Below, piece after piece: positions 56,101 to 64,000 of a stretch of DNA of 64,000 nucleotides. Position 1 is the stretch's first letter. Every line of letters starts with the position of its first letter. Source of the DNA: Lentisphaerae bacterium WC36 (GTDB lineage Bacteria > Verrucomicrobiota > Lentisphaeria > Victivallales > SZUA-371); contig CP085689.1 of assembly GCA_020683205.1 (NCBI GenBank), positions 3,280,230-3,344,229 of the forward strand, given 5' to 3'. Both the position numbers and the translations under genes were made by a program. The notes beneath the pieces were generated by a model. It saw only the letters and a list, made by a program, of their open reading frames with translations. It did no database searches and was not told where the DNA came from.

Positions 56101-56275
56101 TTGCTTTTGATAATTCAGTTAGTTGAACTTTGGTGTGCTTTTTTGATTGCTCATTGATAGGCATATACCTTGGAGCAAAGCTGGCATTAAGCTTGGCTGA
56201 ACCAGTTAGCATTAATGCCAACGAAACAACACTAATGTTTTTCCTAAAAAAAGTAAAAAAATAGATTTTTCTCAT
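53110..56275 (-). pseudogene. Chondroitinase-ABC-type polysaccharide lyase (PL8-like), C-terminus frameshifted at an A7 run
   Basis: The start is at ATG 56275 (MRKIYFFTFF, AAAGGAT upstream), giving a signal peptide to about residue 30. The lyase core has DGAGYHHLGFLDHYAKS, in which His and the Tyr seven residues on match the chondroitinase ABC catalytic pair. The later GEPGWDWRFMPGTTTVAWD and ESFNYSTYLGYGTL support PL8. The segment corresponding to the catalytic Arg reads TLSGKG, so that residue may be Lys or displaced. In the given frame the protein ends LKKPYSLGR at 53294. One more A in the run at 53315-53321 would instead read NHTRLGDSNWGYS and add about 68 residues to 53110, a normal lyase C-domain. 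Chondroitin/dermatan degradation is inferred. Confidence 0.82.
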
Positions 56276-56497
56276 ACTACAAATCCTTTTCTGCTTCATA
56301 ATCATACATTTGCGAATATGATAGTAGCTCAAAAGGAAAAAATCAATTAAAAGAGCTTTTAAAAAATAAAAAAAACAAGAAAAAGTCGATATAATGGAAT
56401 AAAAATCATAAAAGCACTAATTATTTATTGTATTTTCTTAAAGTAGCTATTATTATTTACTGTAGTATTCAAAAATAATAATGAGATTATAGCTATA

Positions 56498-58066
56498 ATG
56501 ATAAAATTTAAAAATATATTGAAGTTGAGAGCTGTTTTTTTAATCAGCTTGTTTATGTTGTTTAACAGTTGTCAAAATGAAGACCCTTCAATTTCCTCCT
56601 ATACTTCTCCTAAAATGTATGAAAAATTTCAATATAGTGAAGTAGCTCAAAAGACATTTAAAAAGCATATTGGACCAGTACGTAATCCTGTTATTTTAGT
56701 GCATGGTTTTTTGGGCTCAAAGCTTGAAAATATTCGAACTAAAGAGATTGTCTGGGGTGAAATGACTTCTCGTATGATTTTGAGAGGTTACAGCGATGAT
56801 TATTTACGTCAATTAAGTTTGCCGATGGGAAAAGGAAAGAGTTTGGCACAATTAACTGATAATATTCGCCCTATTAGCGTGCTGGATAGTTTCAATGTTG
56901 TTCTTTGGTCAATAAATTTTCAAATTAGTGGCTATAACAAAATGATTGAAATTTTATCACGAACTGGTTACGTTTTGAACAATGATTTTGCTGTAGAAGA
57001 TATTAAAAGTGCTGAAGACATTCCTTCAATGTTTACATTTTATTATGATTGGCGCAGAAGTTTACCAGAAAATGCCGCTCGCTTACATGATTTTGTATTA
57101 GAGAAACGTAAAAAAATTCAAATGCTTTATCAAAAATATTATCGTGTAAAAGATTTTGACTTGCAATTTGATATTTTGGCTCATTCTATGGGAGGGCTTG
57201 TTAGCCGTTACTACTTAAGATATGGGGATCAACAGTTGCCAGCGGATGGCTCTTTGCCAAAGTTTGATTGGCGTGGCAGCAAATATATTGATACATTAGT
57301 AATTATTGGTACACCAAACTCTGGATATTTAGATACATTTAGAGAGTTGGTTGAAGGATTGAAACTTGATGAACGTGCGCCTATCTACCCTAGAGCTACA
57401 ATTGGAACGTTTCATTCGTATTATCAAATGTTGCCTTTAACTAGTACCAGAAGTGTTGTTTATGATGACGCTGGCGGCGAAAATATTGATATGTATGATG
57501 TTAATAATTGGATTCTTAATGGTTGGGGACTTGCAGATCCTGAAATTGATAGTGAATTACAAATTTTATTGCCAAATATTAAAACAGTTGGTGAACGACG
57601 AGCTATTGCGATTGATCATTTAACAAAGTGTTTGAAAAAAGCAGAGCAGTTTAATCGTGCAATGCGTATTTATAAAAAAGCTCCAATTGACGTGCGATTA
57701 ATTTTGTTTGCTGGAGATGCTGTGGATACACCGCGTCAAGCAATTATTGATCGTGGAACAGGAAAAATAATTAAAACTAATTATGATGCTGGGGATGGAA
57801 AAGTTTTAGCTACAAGTGCAGTTATGGATGAACGTGATGGGCGTGATTGGGCAGCCTTTGCTCATACTCCAATTGACTGGGATGTTATAATTTTCCTAAA
57901 AGCTGCTCATATGGGAATTACAGAAAGCTATTCATTTGCTGACAATGTAACTTTTTATTTGTTGTCAATGCCATCAGAAAAGGATAAACAGCGCTTGAAT
58001 TATTATCGAAAATATTACGATAAAAATATTCGTGATAAAGGGTATGAGCATAGTATAATTGACTAA
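56498..58066 (+). CDS. LCAT-like alpha/beta hydrolase lipoprotein
   Basis: The 522-residue protein has a lipobox-like LFNSC (Cys about 25), so it is probably a lipoprotein. ILVHGFLGSKLEN marks the oxyanion region and ILAHSMGGLVSRYYLRYG the nucleophile elbow (Ser in AHSMGG). DAGDGKVLATSA supplies the Asp region and the late TPIDWDVI/AHMGI the His region. This matches lecithin:cholesterol acyltransferase / phospholipase-type hydrolases and suggests a surface lipase or acyltransferase. No partner gene is nearby. Confidence 0.85.
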   Translation: MIKFKNILKLRAVFLISLFMLFNSCQNEDPSISSYTSPKMYEKFQYSEVAQKTFKKHIGPVRNPVILVHGFLGSKLENIRTKEIVWGEMTSRMILRGYSDDYLRQLSLPMGKGKSLAQLTDNIRPISVLDSFNVVLWSINFQISGYNKMIEILSRTGYVLNNDFAVEDIKSAEDIPSMFTFYYDWRRSLPENAARLHDFVLEKRKKIQMLYQKYYRVKDFDLQFDILAHSMGGLVSRYYLRYGDQQLPADGSLPKFDWRGSKYIDTLVIIGTPNSGYLDTFRELVEGLKLDERAPIYPRATIGTFHSYYQMLPLTSTRSVVYDDAGGENIDMYDVNNWILNGWGLADPEIDSELQILLPNIKTVGERRAIAIDHLTKCLKKAEQFNRAMRIYKKAPIDVRLILFAGDAVDTPRQAIIDRGTGKIIKTNYDAGDGKVLATSAVMDERDGRDWAAFAHTPIDWDVIIFLKAAHMGITESYSFADNVTFYLLSMPSEKDKQRLNYYRKYYDKNIRDKGYEHSIID

Positions 58067-58540
58067 AGCTAGCTATTTATTATGCGAGCGTATATCTTTT
58101 CCGTAGTAAAGAATATCGAATCTTTGGTTTGCATATTTCACAGAATATTTTACTTTACCCCATAATGAAAATCCATATTTCTTTAACAGTGCCACGCTGT
58201 GTTTATTAGCGCAGATAACTGTTGCGAATAGAACCTCAAAGTTTAACGTTGGTGCTTTTTTAAGTAGGAATTCAATTAACACTGAGCCAATATCTCGTCC
58301 TTGAAAATCTTTATGAATGTATTTACTAATTTCTGAGGTGTGACTGGTTGCTTCTCGATTATAGTATGGACTAAATAAACACCACGCAACAACGTTATTA
58401 TTAACGCAGTAAACATAAATATTATAACGCCCCTGTTGGTGGTCATTGAACCATTTAGTCGTTGAACTTAGTGATTGAGGCTCCGTGTTTGCAGTTTGAT
58501 ACCCAGCTGTGATAGCGAGCGTGGTTGTAGATTTTGTTTA

Positions 58541-59277
58541 GGTTCATGACAACTAAACTTGAAAATATTTTAATTTAAGTTTTTTTATTAAATGAGTAAT
58601 AAATATATAAAACGGTCGAAAATTTCTGATGCGAAGTTTCTTGAGATTTTGAAGTATTTTGTCTACGATATTGAAGCATCAAAAATTGCAGAATTAACGA
58701 ACCTAAATAGCAGCAGTGTCAACAAGATTTTAAAGGCTTTTCTATTAAGAATTGTTGTGATTTGCGAGCAGTAATGCATTTTTGCAGATGGTAGCGTTGA
58801 ACTTGATGAAAGCTACTTTGGAGCTCGTCGTATACGTGGCGTTCGAGGGCGTGGATCACGAGGCAAAAGCATTGTTTTTGGTATGATTAAGCGTGGAGGG
58901 AAGGTATACACCCAACAATTGGATAACTGTTCTCGCCAGCAACTTTACCCAATAGTCAGCAAGAAAATTGCCAAAAATGCAACAATTTACACCGATTCTT
59001 TCAGAACTTACAACGGATTGGTTGACTTTGGCTATCGGAGGCACGATCGTGTTAAACACGGCGAAAATGAATTCGCCGATGGACACAATCACATCAATGG
59101 GATTGGGAATTTTTGGGGCATTGCCAAAACTAGGCTTGCTCGTTTTAAAGGTATTTCCAAAAACACGTTCTATTTGCACTTTAAAGAATGTGAATTCAGA
59201 TTCAATTATAGGTATAAAAATATCTATAAATTTCTTCTGAAAAATTTTAGAAATAAGCTGCTTAAGTTGTCATGAAC
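58541..59277 (+). mobile_element. IS1595-family (IS1016-type) insertion sequence, 737 bp
   Basis: Terminal inverted repeats GGTTCATGACAACT (58541-58554) and AGTTGTCATGAACT (59264-59277) match at 13 of 14 positions. The flanks TTTTGTTTA at 58532-58540 and 59278-59286 are a 9-bp direct repeat, or 8 bp if one end base is counted inside, in line with the 8-bp duplication known for the family. It carries one transposase gene and splits the GNAT gene. Confidence 0.9.
58592..59275 (+). pseudogene. ISXO2-like transposase with an internal stop
   Basis: One frame reads from MSNKYIKRSKISDAK to a TAA at 58772-58774 and continues as CIFADGSVELDESYFGARRIRGVRGRG (first Asp of the DDE-like triad in VELDESYFG). 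Next come YTDSFRTYNGL (second Asp) and HGENEFADGHNHINGIGNFWG (the N-type third catalytic position of IS1595). It ends RNKLLKLS at 59275. A GAA to TAA change would explain the stop in a place where the family usually has a Glu. The IS is therefore probably immobile unless helped in trans. Confidence 0.9.
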
Positions 59278-59332
59278 TTTTGTTTATTGCTTTAATGTCA
59301 TCAGTTGATGCTAAGCTAATCATTAGTTAGTG

Positions 59333-60031
59333 CTATTCTTTTGTATAAATTGTTTGATCCTCTAATTCTGCGTCAGCAAACCCTTTTTTGCGTAAGAAAC
59401 AGCTATCGCATTTTCCGCAAGCACCGCCATCTTTACCAGGATTATAGCAACTATTTGTTAAGCGATAATCAAGACCAAGCTTAACGCCTAACTTAATAAT
59501 TTCCTCTTTTTTAAGGAATTGTAATGGTGCTTGAATGTTAAAACTCCATCCTTCATCATCGGCTTTTGTGCCTAAATTTGCACATTTTCTAAAAGCTTCA
59601 ATAAATTGAGGACGACAATCAGGATATCCAGAATAATCCACGCTATTTACACCAATAAAAATATCTCGGCAACCTAAAACTTCTGCCCAACCAACTGCAA
59701 ATGATAAAAAGATGGTATTACGAGCTGGTACGTAAGTTATTGGAATGCCCTCTTCGCTATTTGCTTCAGGAACTTCAACATCGCTAGTTAATGCAGAACC
59801 GCCCCACTGGCGTAAATCAATATTAATAACAATATGTTGCTTCACTTTTTCTCCGTAAAAGTCAACAACTTGCTTAGCATATTTTAATTCGGCTTCAGCA
59901 CGCTGTCCGTAATTAAAGCTAAGTGCATAAACTTCAAATTCTTTCTCTAATGCATCGGCTAAACATGTTGCAGAATCAAGTCCGCCACTTAATAAAACTA
60001 CCGCTTTTTTAGGATTATTTTCTTGGATCAT
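59333..60031 (-). CDS. queC: 7-cyano-7-deazaguanine synthase
   Basis: The 232-residue enzyme has the PP-loop [13 protein letters not shown] and the C-terminal zinc site ([17 protein letters not shown]), with [13 protein letters not shown] and [17 protein letters not shown] between. It converts carboxy-deazaguanine to preQ0, the precursor of queuosine in tRNA. SD AAGGAG lies upstream, inside the end of queE. It is the last gene of queD-queE-queC. Confidence 0.97.
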   Translation of the reverse strand: MIQENNPKKAVVLLSGGLDSATCLADALEKEFEVYALSFNYGQRAEAELKYAKQVVDFYGEKVKQHIVINIDLRQWGGSALTSDVEVPEANSEEGIPITYVPARNTIFLSFAVGWAEVLGCRDIFIGVNSVDYSGYPDCRPQFIEAFRKCANLGTKADDEGWSFNIQAPLQFLKKEEIIKLGVKLGLDYRLTNSCYNPGKDGGACGKCDSCFLRKKGFADAELEDQTIYTKE

Positions 60032-60033
60032 AA

Positions 60034-60735
60034 TTATACTCCTTGCTCGTCTGGATGCCAGATTATTTTATGAATTTGTAGCTGGATACGGCAATTTTTA
60101 ATGTTATCTTTGACTAACCACTCAACTATTTGACTTGGTTCAACTTTTGTCCACATCGGGCTAAATAATAATTCGTTAACTTTATCTGCTAAAGAATACT
60201 TTTTTATGTAGCTTACAGCAAAATCATAATCAGCACTAGAGCCAATAACAAATTTTATTTGATCATGTTTCGCTAAATAATCAACATTATTAATGTTAAA
60301 TGACTTTCCTTCATTACTGGATGGTGTTTTAATGTCGATAATCTTTACTACATCTTCGGGGATATTTTTAATTGAAATACTGCCATTAGTTTCAATTAAT
60401 ACCGTAATATCATGCTCTAAAAGTTTTTTGCATAATTCAATTACAGGTTTAGTTTGTAATAATGGTTCACCGCCAGTGATTTCAACTGTTTGAAATTTTG
60501 ATTTTAAAACTCTTTGAAGTATTTCATCAATAGTAGTGATCTTACCATCATTTGCTTTTTTTGCATAAAGTGTATCGCAATAAGAGCAGGATAAATTGCA
60601 GCCAGCTAAACGTATAAAATAACATAGTCTGCCAGTATAAGAACTCTCGCCTTGAATGCTACAAAATTCCTCAACAACATTTAATGCTGTATCTTTGGAG
60701 CTTTTTTTAATATCTGGGGCAAAAAAATTAGTCAA
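60034..60735 (-). CDS. queE: 7-carboxy-7-deazaguanine synthase (radical SAM)
   Basis: The radical-SAM motif is CNLSCSYC (CX3CX2C) within [14 protein letters not shown], after [27 protein letters not shown] and ETNGS follow. The reading frame is open up to an ATG at 60801, but that start would overlap queD by 74 nt and lacks an SD. A TTG at 60735 (overlap 8 nt, GGAG 12 nt upstream) leaves a normal-length enzyme of 233 residues, so it is preferred with moderate certainty. It makes the deazaguanine ring from carboxy-tetrahydropterin. Confidence 0.93.
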   Translation of the reverse strand: MTNFFAPDIKKSSKDTALNVVEEFCSIQGESSYTGRLCYFIRLAGCNLSCSYCDTLYAKKANDGKITTIDEILQRVLKSKFQTVEITGGEPLLQTKPVIELCKKLLEHDITVLIETNGSISIKNIPEDVVKIIDIKTPSSNEGKSFNINNVDYLAKHDQIKFVIGSSADYDFAVSYIKKYSLADKVNELLFSPMWTKVEPSQIVEWLVKDNIKNCRIQLQIHKIIWHPDEQGV

Positions 60736-61099
60736 TTGAGTATGTTGCTCCACTTTTAGCTGATTCGCAAATACGCACTTTTTCAACTTCAACACGCTCA
60801 TCGTTTAAAGCTTTTGATAATGAATCAAAAACAACTTTAGCGATTTGTTCGCTAGTTGGGTTTTTTGTTGAAAAATATGGTAATTCATTTAAATGAGCGT
60901 GATCAAATTCATCAAGAATCGCATCAAGTTCACGCTTTAAAATTTTAAAATCAACCGCCATGCCGATTTCATCTAACTCTTTTGCTTTAACGACAACTTG
61001 GACTTGCCAGTTATGGCCGTGTAATTTTGCGCAATCTCCTTGGTATCCACATAAATTATGCGCCGCTGAAAATTCTCTTTCGATATCTACTCTATACAT
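60728..61099 (-). CDS. queD: 6-carboxy-5,6,7,8-tetrahydropterin synthase
   Basis: The 123-residue protein has zinc ligands in FSAAHNL and LHGHNW, and catalytic features in FDHAHLNEL and ESAKSGATY. It acts on dihydroneopterin triphosphate as the first committed step to queuosine. It heads the operon with SD AGGAAG. No preQ1 riboswitch pattern was found in its leader. Confidence 0.95.
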   Translation of the reverse strand: MYRVDIEREFSAAHNLCGYQGDCAKLHGHNWQVQVVVKAKELDEIGMAVDFKILKRELDAILDEFDHAHLNELPYFSTKNPTSEQIAKVVFDSLSKALNDERVEVEKVRICESAKSGATYSID

Positions 61100-61155
61100 A
61101 TTTGATTTACTTCCTATTTAAATTAATTTTATTATTCAACACACTTAATATAAGG

Positions 61156-61203
61156 TTTTAAGTGAAAAATCAACACTTTTCACTTAAAAAGTGCCACTTT
61201 TTT
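61156..61203. promoter_or_regulatory. 13-bp inverted repeat and overlapping palindrome upstream of queD
   Basis: TTTTAAGTGAAAA (61156-61168) and TTTTCACTTAAAA (61177-61189) are perfect complements, separated by 8 nt. A second palindrome, AAAAAGTG-C-CACTTTTT, overlaps its right arm. The four AAGTG/CACTT elements lie 57-104 nt before the queD start. Confidence 0.55.
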
Positions 61204-61536
61204 ATATTACAAGGCAAATTAAATCGTAAACTATGATTATTTCTTGATTGAATTTACGAAAAATAGGGACAATTTTGTAATAACTTTTAGGTAAATATTT
61301 TTAACTAATATTTGTTTTTATTGATAGATATTTTTTTATCTATATTTTAATAAAAAAAGAGCTATTTTCGCTATTTTATTAGATATAAAAGTATCTAAGA
61401 GCGCCTTTAAGGGGGAATTTTTACAAAAAAAAACAAAATTAACAAAAAATCTGCAAAAATTTAGATTGTAAAGACTTAAAACAATATCTATATATAAGTT
61501 AACTAATTATTATAATGAACTACTTGGAGGTAAGTA
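61204..61536. other. Upstream region of the nuoE-type gene
   Basis: The stretch is AT-rich with no supportable gene. Symmetric pieces GATAGATA ... TATCTATA (about 61323-61343) and TTAGATA ... TATCTAA (about 61379-61398) precede the promoter and may be regulator sites or hairpins in the leader. No known riboswitch pattern is recognised. Confidence 0.4.
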
Positions 61537-62085
61537 ATGTCATCATGTACATGTAGCAAAGATGGTGGTTGTTCAGGAATCGAAGAGATTAATTTAATTA
61601 AATTATTCCCTGAAAAAACTAGTGAGTTAGACCGATATATTGAAACATTGAATATTACCAGTGATATTGAACAAAATCGAGGGTATTTAATTCAGGTATT
61701 ACACCGTGCCCAAGGAATTTTTTCCTATCTGCCTGAAGATGTTCAGTTGCACGTTGCAAATAAATTATCTTTACATTTATCGGAAGTATACGGCGTAATC
61801 AGTTTTTATTCATATTTTACAGACAAACCAGTCGGAAAATATAAAATTAATGTTTGCACAGGAACAGCATGTTTTGTAAAAGGGGCAGGGCGTATTTTAG
61901 ATGAATTAAAAAGATATTTAAGTATTGAAGAGGGTGAAACTACTGCTGATGGTAAGTTTTCACTTGGCGGACTTCGTTGCGTTGGAGCTTGCAGCTTGGC
62001 ACCAGTTGTGATGGTGAATGATAAAGTTTACGGTAATGTTACTACTGATATGGTCCCACAAATTATTAACGATTGTAGCGAATAA
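61537..62085 (+). CDS. NuoE-type [2Fe-2S] subunit (HndA/HydC-like) of NAD(P)-linked hydrogenase or dehydrogenase
   Basis: The 182-residue protein is a thioredoxin-like ferredoxin: NVCTGTACFVKGAGR gives the first two Cys, and GGLRCVGACSLAPVVMVND the second pair. The helical N-terminal part (SYLPEDVQLHVANKLSLHLSEVYGVISFYSYF) is typical of NuoE. With the next gene this looks like the gamma and beta subunits of a bifurcating [FeFe]-hydrogenase rather than complex I (inference from order). SD GGAGG lies upstream. Confidence 0.93.
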   Translation: MSSCTCSKDGGCSGIEEINLIKLFPEKTSELDRYIETLNITSDIEQNRGYLIQVLHRAQGIFSYLPEDVQLHVANKLSLHLSEVYGVISFYSYFTDKPVGKYKINVCTGTACFVKGAGRILDELKRYLSIEEGETTADGKFSLGGLRCVGACSLAPVVMVNDKVYGNVTTDMVPQIINDCSE

Positions 62086-62171
62086 GAAAAGAAAATATAA
62101 ACTAAATTGTGTCATAAAAATAGAAATTCGGTAGCAAAGTTTATATTTAAAAATTTAGAGGTAATTATATT

Positions 62172-64000
62172 ATGATTAAAGATGCAAATGGGTTAATTGA
62201 CTACACTGAGGCTTTGAAAAATCAAAGCAGTAGTGAGTTGAAATTGTACGTTTCAATGGGAACGTGTGGAATTGCTGCAGGAACGACACCTGTATTAAAT
62301 AAAATTTACCAAACAATTGAAGAAAAAAATTTAAAAGATATTATTGATGTTGTTGAAGTTGGTTGTATGGGATTGTGCCATAGTGAACCATGTATTTGCT
62401 TAGAAAACAAGGAAACGAATGAAAAAGTATATTATGGGAATTTAAGCGAAGAGCAAGTTGTTCAAATTTTAGAAGCTAAATTTGATACAGAGTTGGCTGG
62501 AGCTAAAGTTTTAAATAAGACGTGGAATACTCCGGAAGATGAAGAAATCAGCGATCAAATTCAAACTCGTATTGTATTACGTAATAGCGGAGTAATTAAC
62601 CCTGAAAAAATTGAAGATTACGTGATGCGAGACGGTTACAAGGCTTTAGCTAAAGCTTTAACAGAGATGAAACCTGCTGGAGTTGTGAGTGAAATTGAAT
62701 TGTCAGGGCTTCGTGGTCGTGGTGGCGGTGGCTTCCCTACTGGAAGAAAATGGCAATTTGCTGCAAGCCAAGATGCCGATCAAAAATATTTAATTTGTAA
62801 TGCTGACGAAGGTGATCCAGGCGCATTTATGGATCGTGCTGTTTTAGAGGGCGATCCGCATTCAGTTCTTGAGGCGATGGTGATTGCTGGGTACGGGATT
62901 GGTGCTGATAAAGGATATATTTATATTCGTGCAGAATATCCACTAGCAATTAAACGTTTAGAAATTGCGATTGCTCAAGCAGAAGAATTAGGATTTTTAG
63001 GAGAAAATATTTTAGGAAGTGGTTTTAATTTCACTATTGAATTAAAATATGGTGCGGGAGCATTTGTTTGCGGAGAAGAAACAGCGTTAATTCATTCAAT
63101 TGAGGGTAAACGTGGTGAACCAACATTTAAGCCTCCTTTCCCTGCAATTAGTGGACTTTGGGGAAAACCAACGATTGTAAATAATGTTGAAACATTTGCG
63201 AATGTTGCAGCAATTATCCGTAATGGTGCAGATTGGTTTAAAAGTATCGGTACTGAAGGTTCTCCTGGTACGAAAGTTTTTGCTTTAGCAGGAAAAATTA
63301 ACAAGGTAGGTTTGGTTGAAGTACCTATGGGAACTGTTTTACGCGATATTATTTATGGACTAGGTCATGGTATTGTTGATGGACGTGAATTTAAAGCAGT
63401 GCAAACAGGAGGGCCATCTGGTGGCTGTATTAAGGCTGATAAATTAGATACTCCAATTGATTACGAATCATTAAAAGCATTAGGATCGATGATGGGATCT
63501 GGTGGTATGATCGTAATGGATGAAGATGATTGTATGGTTGATATTGCGAAATTCTTTTTAGATTTCACTTTAGAAGAGTCATGCGGAAAATGTACTCCAT
63601 GCCGTATTGGTAATACTCGTTTACATGAGTTACTAGAAGATATTTGTAGCGGAAATGGTACAATGGAGACGATTGAAAAATTAAAAACTTTATCAGCAGC
63701 GATTAAGGATACTGCACTTTGTGGACTTGGGCAAACTTCGCCAAATCCAGTTATTTCTACATTAAATAATTTTTACGACGAATATATGCAGCACGTTGAC
63801 CGCAAAAAATGTCCTGCAGGCGTATGTACTAAATTAGTTTCATATACAATTAACGACAAATGTGTTGGCTGTACATTGTGTGCTCGAAATTGCCCAGTTA
63901 GTTGTATTAGTGGTGAACGAAAAGAGTTGCATCATATTGATCAAAGTAAATGTATTAAATGTGGTGTTTGCTATACTGCTTGTAAATTCCACGCAATCGA
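62172..64000 (+). CDS. NuoF-type flavoprotein subunit (HndC/HydB-like), 3'-truncated by window
   Basis: The frame is open to the window edge (609 full codons). It begins with a thioredoxin-like [2Fe-2S] domain (CGIAAGTTPV, VGCMGLCHSEP), as in HydB and unlike simple NuoF. The NuoF core has LRGRGGGGFPTGRKW (FMN/NADH), NADEGDPGAFMDRAV, GAGAYVCGEE-like GAGAFVCGEETALI, and ESCGKCTPCRIGN (iron-sulfur). A C-terminal two-[4Fe-4S] ferredoxin segment follows (CVGCTLCARNCPV, CIKCGVCYTACKF). It oxidises or reduces NAD(P)H in the complex. SD AGAGG is 10 nt upstream. Confidence 0.95.
   Translation, partial: MIKDANGLIDYTEALKNQSSSELKLYVSMGTCGIAAGTTPVLNKIYQTIEEKNLKDIIDVVEVGCMGLCHSEPCICLENKETNEKVYYGNLSEEQVVQILEAKFDTELAGAKVLNKTWNTPEDEEISDQIQTRIVLRNSGVINPEKIEDYVMRDGYKALAKALTEMKPAGVVSEIELSGLRGRGGGGFPTGRKWQFAASQDADQKYLICNADEGDPGAFMDRAVLEGDPHSVLEAMVIAGYGIGADKGYIYIRAEYPLAIKRLEIAIAQAEELGFLGENILGSGFNFTIELKYGAGAFVCGEETALIHSIEGKRGEPTFKPPFPAISGLWGKPTIVNNVETFANVAAIIRNGADWFKSIGTEGSPGTKVFALAGKINKVGLVEVPMGTVLRDIIYGLGHGIVDGREFKAVQTGGPSGGCIKADKLDTPIDYESLKALGSMMGSGGMIVMDEDDCMVDIAKFFLDFTLEESCGKCTPCRIGNTRLHELLEDICSGNGTMETIEKLKTLSAAIKDTALCGLGQTSPNPVISTLNNFYDEYMQHVDRKKCPAGVCTKLVSYTINDKCVGCTLCARNCPVSCISGERKELHHIDQSKCIKCGVCYTACKFHAI

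Larger units (their letters stand above)
58073..59323 (-). pseudogene. GNAT acetyltransferase gene split by an IS element and frameshifted
   Basis: Minus-strand pieces on both sides of the IS join when the element and one target duplication are removed. The right piece (59278-59323) reads MISLASTDDIKAINK and the left piece continues IYNHA, a normal phosphinothricin-acetyltransferase-type N-terminus. A further one-base shift after NHA leads to AITAGYQTANTEPQS, then TKWFNDHQQGRYN, and the acetyl-CoA site KDFQGRDIGSVLIEFLL, ending ILYYGKDIRSHNK at 58073. So the gene carries an insertion and a later frameshift and is dead. It lies 10 nt after queC. Confidence 0.85.

Noticed and set aside
58541-59277. 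Classification of the IS as a MITE.
   Set aside because: It carries a nearly full transposase reading frame, so it is a decayed complete IS.
59278-61099. A preQ1 riboswitch upstream of queD.
   Set aside because: The leader lacks the preQ1-I core and the A-rich tail pairing pattern; only protein-type palindromes are seen.
1-64000. CRISPR arrays, prophage genes and replication origin.
   Set aside because: No regularly spaced repeats, phage structural genes, or dnaA-box clusters were recognised in the window.

Overview
The window is AT-rich bacterial DNA. It is most likely from a host-associated, strictly anaerobic, LPS-bearing member of the Lentisphaerota (PVC superphylum, Victivallis-like). 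This placement is an inference. It rests on secreted proteins with a type IV prepilin leader and a C-terminal H-X9-D motif, paired with AraC-type regulators; on a complete KDO/heptose/Lpt outer-membrane set; on several glycan- and sulfate-ester-degrading enzymes; and on anaerobic markers (rubrerythrin, subunits of a bifurcating-type hydrogenase). No rRNA is present to confirm it.

Layout. 1-8.5 kb is an accessory island: the 3' end of a beta-galactosidase, two full AraC regulators, two shortened AraC-like proteins without a complete DNA-binding domain, two paralogous pseudopilin-like proteins, and a secreted EEP-NPCBM hydrolase bracketed by a 22-nt inverted repeat. 8.5-15.2 kb (minus strand) is the LPS operon rfaE1-kdsB-kdsA-kdsC-lptC-lptA-lptB-hpf. 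It makes heptose and KDO precursors and part of the Lpt export bridge, and it ends in a ribosome hibernation factor. 15.2-21.3 kb (minus) holds a small membrane protein, a DUF2156 protein, a GNAT enzyme, nhaD, an EIIA-CBS protein and icd. 21.4-23.8 kb (plus) has rlpA, rpmA and obgE. 24-29 kb has a frameshifted membrane protein, a sulfatase and an LtaS-like phosphoglycerol transferase. 29.2-32.9 kb (minus) has lptD and hldD, which complete the LPS theme. 33-39 kb (plus) has rubrerythrin, an orphan DppB-like permease, trpB and a cluster of small membrane proteins around an MBL hydrolase. 39-42.3 kb (minus) has a candidate structured small RNA, ftsH and an FHA protein. 42.8-46.3 kb (plus) is the protein-quality cluster tig-clpP-clpX, followed by a convergent glutamate decarboxylase.

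48-59.3 kb is a second accessory region. It carries an alpha-galactosidase whose start is out of frame at an A8 tract, tRNA-Trp, a decayed Fic gene, three identical tRNA-Pro genes, a chondroitinase-type PL8 lyase frameshifted at an A7 tract, an LCAT-like lipoprotein, and an IS1595-type element that splits an acetyltransferase gene with a visible target duplication. 59.3-61.1 kb (minus) is queD-queE-queC. The window ends in a NuoE/NuoF-type pair typical of electron-bifurcating hydrogenases, the second gene being cut by the window edge.

Most unusual signals: a four-hairpin candidate small RNA downstream of ftsH; three genes each one base short at or next to a homopolymer (phase variation or assembly error); AraC sensor paralogs shedding their DNA-binding domains; and an IS insertion that can be reversed on paper to restore the broken gene.
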